Positions 5,448 through 9,852 of a stretch of DNA of 9,852 nucleotides are shown here, one piece after another (within the stretch, counting starts at the first letter, position 1; every line of letters begins with the position of its first letter). The DNA is from Spirochaeta sp. (GTDB lineage: Bacteria; Spirochaetota; Spirochaetia; DSM-27196; Alkalispirochaetaceae), in contig SKHA01000131.1 in NCBI GenBank assembly GCA_007117185.1, forward strand, positions 1 to 9,852, given 5' to 3'. The position numbers and the translations under genes are program-made. The notes under the pieces are model-generated. The model saw nothing but the letters and a program-made list of their open reading frames with translations, had not been told where the DNA came from and did no database searches.

Positions 5448-6770
5448 ATGCGAACGTGGCTGGCGTCTGTTCCCCGCTATCGGGTTGTGGCTGGCGTCTT
5501 CTTTATGATGTATCTGCTGCTCGCAGTTTCAGACTGGGGACGCATCGCCGCGCTGCTTCTTACCGGGATCGGGTATCCCCAGTTCCCGCGGTACGCAGTG
5601 TATTTTTCCTTTTTTGCCCTCGGGTTCGGCGCTATCGCGTTCACCACCGAGCGACGTCATTCTGTATGGGTCCTTGTCGTCATTATGGCCGTGGCCGGGT
5701 ATGTTTCAGCGTATCTACACAAGCGTGACAGCCTGAGTGCGGACGTCATCGTGATTGCTGCTGCCATAGTTGCGTATCGTAGCAAGCTGCTCAACAAGCG
5801 CCCGCTGCTTGTGCTTGGCCTGCTCTTCGGCGGACTGCTCGGAGTGCGGTTTTTAACCATGAGTGGAATTCCTCAGCGAATGTGGTCCCGGCTGGCCAAT
5901 CATGTGAGTATAGCGGTTGCCATCGTCGGATTTCTGTATTGGATGTTCGAGGAGGAGCTGGTCCGGACTGGTCGCGAACAGGCAGCGTACCGGCGCGAGT
6001 TGGATTCTATAGTTCCCTTTGCCGAGTTCGGACGGAACGCCACCGGTATCGTTCACGATTTCAAGAACGACGCGGCGCTGTTCGCGACATTTGCCAGCCT
6101 GGCGAGGCAGTCTGAGGGGGAGCCGCTGGATCCAGAGAATATTGCGCAGATCGAGCGCGCCTCCAGGCGTCTGTCAAAGCGGATAGATATGATCCTCACC
6201 GTTACCACCGCAGGGTCTCGGCCAGAAACAAACGAATCAACGTTCAATTTCAGGGAGATCCTCGAGGCAAGCGTGTATGTGTTCAGGGCGAATATCGAAC
6301 TTCGGAGGTTTCTCGCTGTTGACCTGCAGGGTGTTGCTGATGACGTGATGATCCATGGGTCAGCGGCACACATGATTGCGATCGTCGAGAATGTGATTCG
6401 CAACAGCTGCGAAGCAGTTCAGGAGCGACAGCAGCAGCTGCAGGATGTGTCCGGGTGGAACCCCCGCGTGTCTATGATTGCGACGGGGGCCACGATCGTC
6501 ATCTCCGACAATGGGAACGGCTTTCCCTATTGTCCCGAGGGTTGTCGCAGTTCCAATTGCCTGTACTGTCCGGGGGTAGGCATGGGTAACACCACCAAAG
6601 AGAACGGCAGCGGAATCGGCCTCTTTCGTGTTGGCGCGGCAGCAAAGCGGCTTGGAGTATCCGTTGTGATGCGCAGCGAACCGGGTAATGGCGTAACAAC
6701 TACCATTACTGTTCCGAAAGAGCTGGTTGTTTCCCCTGAGGCTAAACCGGAAGCTTCTCCGGCAGAGTGA
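5448..6770 (+). CDS. Membrane histidine kinase with four-cysteine ATP-lid insert
   Basis: A 440-residue sensor kinase. Residues 1 to about 168 hold about six hydrophobic segments (near 12-28, 48-65, 71-89, 96-110, 118-137 and 152-167) with no sizeable extracytoplasmic domain, so the stimulus is probably sensed in or at the membrane. The kinase core has an atypical H-box, TGIVHDFKND, with H203 the likely phosphoacceptor; N-box ENVIRNSCEAV with N319; G1 SDNGNG with D354; and G2 GSGIGLFRV. Between G1 and G2, where the ATP lid lies, is a cluster CX3CX4CX2C (C362, C366, C371, C374) that could bind zinc or an iron-sulfur centre. No response regulator gene adjoins it, so it is an orphan here. Base composition is lower than its neighbours (two 60-base lines counted at 50-52% G+C against 70% in one line of the glucosidase gene). 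Its 3' end overlaps the convergent sugar kinase gene by 29 bases. Confidence 0.88.
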   Translation: MRTWLASVPRYRVVAGVFFMMYLLLAVSDWGRIAALLLTGIGYPQFPRYAVYFSFFALGFGAIAFTTERRHSVWVLVVIMAVAGYVSAYLHKRDSLSADVIVIAAAIVAYRSKLLNKRPLLVLGLLFGGLLGVRFLTMSGIPQRMWSRLANHVSIAVAIVGFLYWMFEEELVRTGREQAAYRRELDSIVPFAEFGRNATGIVHDFKNDAALFATFASLARQSEGEPLDPENIAQIERASRRLSKRIDMILTVTTAGSRPETNESTFNFREILEASVYVFRANIELRRFLAVDLQGVADDVMIHGSAAHMIAIVENVIRNSCEAVQERQQQLQDVSGWNPRVSMIATGATIVISDNGNGFPYCPEGCRSSNCLYCPGVGMGNTTKENGSGIGLFRVGAAAKRLGVSVVMRSEPGNGVTTTITVPKELVVSPEAKPEASPAE

Positions 6771-7944
6771 GGCGGTGGGCCACCTGATGGCGGTAGGGCT
6801 CCCAGAGCAGGGCGACGGCGTCACGTTTTTCACCCGGTTCTGATTCCCGGTACAGGCCGCCAAGATAGGTCGCGGCAAACCCGCCGGAGACCACCCCGCA
6901 GGCAACGGCGGCAGCCAGATCGATCTCCTGCTCCCCCCGGTCCATCTGCGCGGCCATCGCTGCGAGCATCCCACCGACGAAGTTGTCGCCGCATCCGGTG
7001 GTGTCGTGGGGGTGGGTGATGGTTCGCAGCTGCTCTCCCACCGCTTCGCAGACGGGAAGGCGATCAACCGACAGGGGGGCAAAACGGGTGGATCGGCCCC
7101 TGATCAACACCTCGTCGGTGCCCTGGGTGACCACGGCGGCACCAGCCCCCTGATGGATAAACCACTGCGCCGCTCCTTCCGCCTGGGACTCGCCGGTGAT
7201 GCGCAGCGCCTCTTCCTTGTCGGTTACCACCAGATCGACCACCGTGTAGTCGTCCACCAGGGGCCAGGGTTGGTGAGGGTTTCGCTTGTGGTTGCGGAAG
7301 TCGAAGACCGTGGTGATCACCACAAACGCGCCAGAACGTCTCGCCCGGCGAGTGAGGTCGGTCAAATCGTCGTGCAGCGGGGGAACCAGGCCGGTGCCGC
7401 CGAAGAAGACGATATCTCCCTGGAAGAAGTCTTCATCGAACACCGCTGCCCGGGGGTCCCCGGCAACGCCGGTGCGGTTTACGAAGGAGCGCTCCCCCCG
7501 GCCCTCATCAAAGGCGGGGTCTGAGAAGACTTCCGTGGTGGGCGTCGGGCCGGCGATGCGGTGGTATGCGCTGAGGTTCACCGGGATGCCGTCCAGCAGG
7601 TTTTCAATACGCCGGCCCGCCTCGTCGTTGCCGCGAACCCCATGAAACGCTGTCTCAACGGAGGAACGCCCGGCCAGCAGCTGCGCCGCGTGAACCAGCG
7701 GGATGATCGCCGGTCCACCGAGGTTGTACGAATCGGGAGTGTCTCTGCCGGTGATCCGGTGCAGAACTTCTTCGTACTTCATCCCGGCGAATCCGGCCAG
7801 ATCCTCCGCGAAGACCAGACCTCCAATATTCAGCCCGCCGTCGCCCTCTTGCCGGGTGCGCAGGGAGGCAAATGTTCCGGTGCTGAACGGGACATGGCTG
7901 TACAGATTATCTACCAGAGAACACCCGGTGCCGTTGATTCTCAT
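6742..7944 (-). CDS. PfkB-family (ribokinase-like) carbohydrate or nucleoside kinase
   Basis: A 400-residue cytosolic kinase that should transfer phosphate from ATP to a sugar or nucleoside hydroxyl. The family's C-terminal signature is clear: DTTGCGDNFVGG at 314-325, with D320 as catalytic base and the preceding glycines forming the anion hole. The N-terminal glycine motif is NLGGPAI near residues 74-80, followed by GVRGNDEAGRRI, typical of the family. At 400 residues it is longer than ribokinase (about 310), with extra sequence around 25-70. The ATG at 7944 is chosen over one 30 bases upstream because a strong GGAGGG ribosome site precedes it. It is divergent from a GH1 beta-glucosidase, suggesting shared control and possibly a shared glycoside pathway. 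Substrate is not predictable; adenosine kinase-like and fructokinase-like members look similar at this level. Confidence 0.9.
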   Translation of the reverse strand: MRINGTGCSLVDNLYSHVPFSTGTFASLRTRQEGDGGLNIGGLVFAEDLAGFAGMKYEEVLHRITGRDTPDSYNLGGPAIIPLVHAAQLLAGRSSVETAFHGVRGNDEAGRRIENLLDGIPVNLSAYHRIAGPTPTTEVFSDPAFDEGRGERSFVNRTGVAGDPRAAVFDEDFFQGDIVFFGGTGLVPPLHDDLTDLTRRARRSGAFVVITTVFDFRNHKRNPHQPWPLVDDYTVVDLVVTDKEEALRITGESQAEGAAQWFIHQGAGAAVVTQGTDEVLIRGRSTRFAPLSVDRLPVCEAVGEQLRTITHPHDTTGCGDNFVGGMLAAMAAQMDRGEQEIDLAAAVACGVVSGGFAATYLGGLYRESEPGEKRDAVALLWEPYRHQVAHRLTLPEKLPV

Positions 7945-8070
7945 AGTTCCCTCCCCTCCATCGGACGCTATCACCAGGGGGGCCGGTGGAGCAACCGTGG
8001 AATGCTGGCGGGCGCCACCGGTTGACCACCCGGGGCAATGGAACTACCGTTTCTCCATGACAGGGGCCGT
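7945..8070. promoter_or_regulatory. Divergent control region with CCGGTGG/CCACCGG inverted repeat
   Basis: This 126-base gap separates the sugar kinase and beta-glucosidase starts and must hold both promoters. A perfect 7-base inverted repeat, CCGGTGG (7983-7989) and CCACCGG (8015-8021), has its arms 32 bases apart centre to centre, about three helical turns. Toward the glucosidase, TTGACC (8022-8027) is a reasonable -35 with a weak TACCGT 17 bases on. Toward the kinase, TTGCTC and an extended-type TGATAGCGT are weak candidates. Ribosome sites GGAGGG (kinase) and AGGGG (glucosidase) close the ends. Confidence 0.4.
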
Positions 8071-9438
8071 ATGGACTCTTTAACGTTTCCCCGGGACTTC
8101 ATCTTCGGTGCCGCCACCGCCTCCTACCAGATTGAGGGCGCCGTGTGGGAGGATGGCCGGGGTCCATCAATCTGGGACCAGTTCTGCCGCCGCCCGGGGG
8201 CGATCTCCGGCGGCGACACCGGCGAGGTCGCCTGCGACCACTACCACCGGTACCGTCAGGACGTGGCGGTGATGCGGGAGCTGGGGGTGCAGGCGTACCG
8301 GTTTTCTGTGGCGTGGCCCCGGGTGATTCCCGACGGGGACGGGGCGGTAAACCCCGCCGGGCTGGACCATTATTCCCGCCTGGTGGATGAGCTTCTGGGG
8401 GCTGGAATCACGCCCTTCGTAACCCTCTTTCACTGGGATCTGCCGCTGGCGCTGCAGCAGCGTTACGGCGGGTTCACGGACCGACGCTGCATCGACGCCT
8501 TCCTGAAGTATGTGGAACAGGTGGTCACCGTTCTGGGTGATCGCGTGAAGAACTGGATCACCTTCAACGAGCCCTGGGTTTACGCGGTGCTGGGGCACCT
8601 GCTGGGAGTACACGCCCCGGGGCTGCGCAAACCCCGGGTGGCGTTCCGGGTGGCCCACCACCAGCTGGTGGCCCACGGACACGCCGTCGGGCTGATCCGC
8701 CGGGTCTGCCCGGACGCACAGGTGGGGATCACCCTCAACCTGGCACCGGTGCACGGGGTGGACCATTCTCCTGGCACTGCCCGGGCGGTAGAGATGGCCG
8801 ATCAGGCTCTGAACCGGTTCTTCCTGGATGCTCTTTTTCGCGGGAGCTACCCCCAGCGGTTCTGGCGGCGACTGTCGGTTCTGCGCCCGCCGGTTCGTTC
8901 CGGCGATATGGAGACGATCGCCACCCCCGTCGATTTTCTCGGGATCAACAACTACACCCGGCACCTGGCACGCCGCAGCTTCAGCAACCCGCCGTTCTTC
9001 TTTGATATGGACGGGACCACCCCGCCGGAGCGGGAATACACCGCAATGGGGTGGGAGGTATACCCGCAGGGGCTCTACGAAGTGCTGATGCGGGTGAAGA
9101 ACGAGTACGGCAATCCGCCGGTATATATCACCGAGAACGGCGCTGCGTTCACCGACGCTATCGCCGGGGGCGACGACGACGGTGGCGCTGGCGCCCGGGT
9201 GGAGGACCCCCGTCGCGTGGCGTATCTGGATGGGTACCTGAGGTGCGCCCACCAGGCGCTCGGGGAGGGGTGTGACCTCCGGGGGTACTTCGTGTGGTCC
9301 CTGATGGACAACTTCGAGTGGGCCGAGGGCTACGCCAAGCGCTTCGGTATCGTCTACGTCGATTATCCCACCCAGCGGCGTATCGTGAAGGCCAGTGGTC
9401 GCTGGTACGCCGGACTGATTGCCGCCTCCCGTGGGTGA
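8071..9438 (+). CDS. Glycoside hydrolase family 1 beta-glucosidase
   Basis: A 455-residue enzyme of the usual GH1 length, hydrolysing beta-glucosides (and often beta-galactosides) with retention of configuration. The N-terminus FPRDFIFGAATASYQIEGA is diagnostic; Q20, H121 (FHWDLP) and the asparagine of TFNEPW contact the glycone. The acid/base is E167 in TFNEPW and the nucleophile E355 in YITENG. The C-terminal glycone site NFEWAEGYAKRFG includes E416. The absence of phospho-site features was not checked, so a 6-phospho-beta-glucosidase is not formally excluded, though E416 in NFEWAEGY favours a plain glucosidase. The ATG at 8071 is chosen because the GH1 fold starts there and AGGGG precedes it; an in-frame ATG at 8038 would add unlikely residues. 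A short G/D-rich loop follows the nucleophile. No signal peptide: cytosolic. It is divergent from the sugar kinase and overlaps the next gene by 8 bases. Confidence 0.96.
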   Translation: MDSLTFPRDFIFGAATASYQIEGAVWEDGRGPSIWDQFCRRPGAISGGDTGEVACDHYHRYRQDVAVMRELGVQAYRFSVAWPRVIPDGDGAVNPAGLDHYSRLVDELLGAGITPFVTLFHWDLPLALQQRYGGFTDRRCIDAFLKYVEQVVTVLGDRVKNWITFNEPWVYAVLGHLLGVHAPGLRKPRVAFRVAHHQLVAHGHAVGLIRRVCPDAQVGITLNLAPVHGVDHSPGTARAVEMADQALNRFFLDALFRGSYPQRFWRRLSVLRPPVRSGDMETIATPVDFLGINNYTRHLARRSFSNPPFFFDMDGTTPPEREYTAMGWEVYPQGLYEVLMRVKNEYGNPPVYITENGAAFTDAIAGGDDDGGAGARVEDPRRVAYLDGYLRCAHQALGEGCDLRGYFVWSLMDNFEWAEGYAKRFGIVYVDYPTQRRIVKASGRWYAGLIAASRG

Positions 9439-9852
9439 TCGGGGATATCTGGTCCACGCCTGGACGCACCGCGGGCAGATCCGCCTGGCAGGGCGTCTGG
9501 AGAACGGCGAGAGCTTCGCCGCGATCTTTCCGCCTCGAGAGGTGCGGCAGTTTGAGCCCGACCCGGCGGGAGCCTGGGAGAGCTTCCAGGGCGAGGGGCT
9601 GCGCACGGTGGGGGAGGGGGGCGGACCCCGCAATGATGCCGCCTCCCGCAGCGACACCGGCTCCCGCAGCGACGCCGTCTCCCGGCGGGACACCGGCCTC
9701 GGCCCGGCGCAGGAGTTTCTGCTCTTCCACTCGATTCGGGGAACGGTGACCCTGCGCGGGGAGAGCCGCCCGGGCAGGCGGGTATCCCGGGTCTTCACCG
9801 ACCCCGAAATCGCTCCCTCGGATCACCGACCCGGGGTGGTCTGGGCGGCCCT
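9431..9852 (+). CDS. Probable B-family DNA polymerase (Pol II type), 5' part only
   Basis: An open frame runs to the window edge (140 complete codons). From GTG 9431 (TTG 9419 is also in frame) it reads VGDRGYLVHAWTHRGQI and so on, resembling the N-terminal beta domain of bacterial DNA polymerase II. The best clue is near the end: RVFTDPEIAPSDHRPGVVWAAL matches the spacing of the segment just before the DIE exonuclease motif in family B polymerases ('P-x-x-RP-x-x-x-W-x-x-x-DIE'); that motif would lie just past the window, so the call is provisional. Residues about 65-88 carry a short repetitive insert. The start overlaps the glucosidase stop by 8 bases and lacks a clear ribosome site, suggesting coupling to the upstream gene. 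No functional link to sugar use is evident. Confidence 0.55.
   Translation, partial: MGDRGYLVHAWTHRGQIRLAGRLENGESFAAIFPPREVRQFEPDPAGAWESFQGEGLRTVGEGGGPRNDAASRSDTGSRSDAVSRRDTGLGPAQEFLLFHSIRGTVTLRGESRPGRRVSRVFTDPEIAPSDHRPGVVWAA
9623..9694 (+). repeat. Four imperfect 18-base tandem repeats inside the polymerase-like gene
   Basis: Four successive 18-base units encode GPRNDA, ASRSDT, GSRSDA and VSRRDT. The core CTCCCGCAGCGAC is exact in units two and three, while the first and fourth units are more diverged. Being a multiple of three, the repeat keeps the frame and adds a hydrophilic, probably disordered loop to the N-terminal domain. Confidence 0.75.

Noticed and set aside
8167..9798. A 543-codon open frame on the minus strand opposite the beta-glucosidase gene
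   Set aside because: It is antisense to a clear GH1 enzyme with all catalytic motifs; its product is low-complexity and Arg/Pro/Gly-rich, as expected from a G+C-rich shadow frame.

Overview
The window is a gene-dense bacterial chromosome segment with eight genes, no RNA genes and no insertion sequence. Most of it is G+C-rich, with short intergenic gaps, overlapping start/stop codons and both strands in use. A free-living Gram-negative-type bacterium fits; the simple-sugar-type ABC domain in a kinase, the GH1/PfkB pair and a probable B-family DNA polymerase make a spirochaete-like host possible, but that is an impression and not a sequence-based assignment.

Layout. (1) 1-2250, plus strand: the 3' end of a sigma-54 activator (NtrC type, Fis helix-turn-helix), overlapped by 17 bases by a 612-residue protein that fuses an ABC-transporter-type ATPase domain, a PAS domain and a complete histidine kinase. 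(2) 2273-5353: a drug/sodium MATE exporter on the minus strand, divergent from a two-gene unit encoding a duplicated DcrB/PsbP-like cytosolic protein and a TetR-family repressor. The shared intergenic region has two palindromes of one type; one lies between the -35 and -10 of the exporter promoter. (3) 5354-6770: three tandem 14-base repeats, then a membrane histidine kinase of lower G+C with a four-cysteine cluster in its ATP lid. (4) 6742-9438: a PfkB-family sugar kinase (minus) divergent from a GH1 beta-glucosidase (plus). (5) 9431-end: the start of what looks like a B-family DNA polymerase (Pol II type), carrying a short repetitive insert.

How they may work together. The first two genes look like a two-component pair in which the kinase has acquired a transporter ATPase domain that keeps its Walker A, Walker B and H-loop but has lost the LSGGQ-type signature; it may read nucleotide or transporter state. 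Genes 3 to 5 look like a self-contained inducible efflux module: repressor, exporter, and a DcrB-like protein of unknown role. The kinase/glucosidase pair likely handles cytosolic beta-glucosides and a sugar or nucleoside. The strongest candidates for something undescribed are the ABC-PAS-kinase fusion and the cysteine-cluster kinase.
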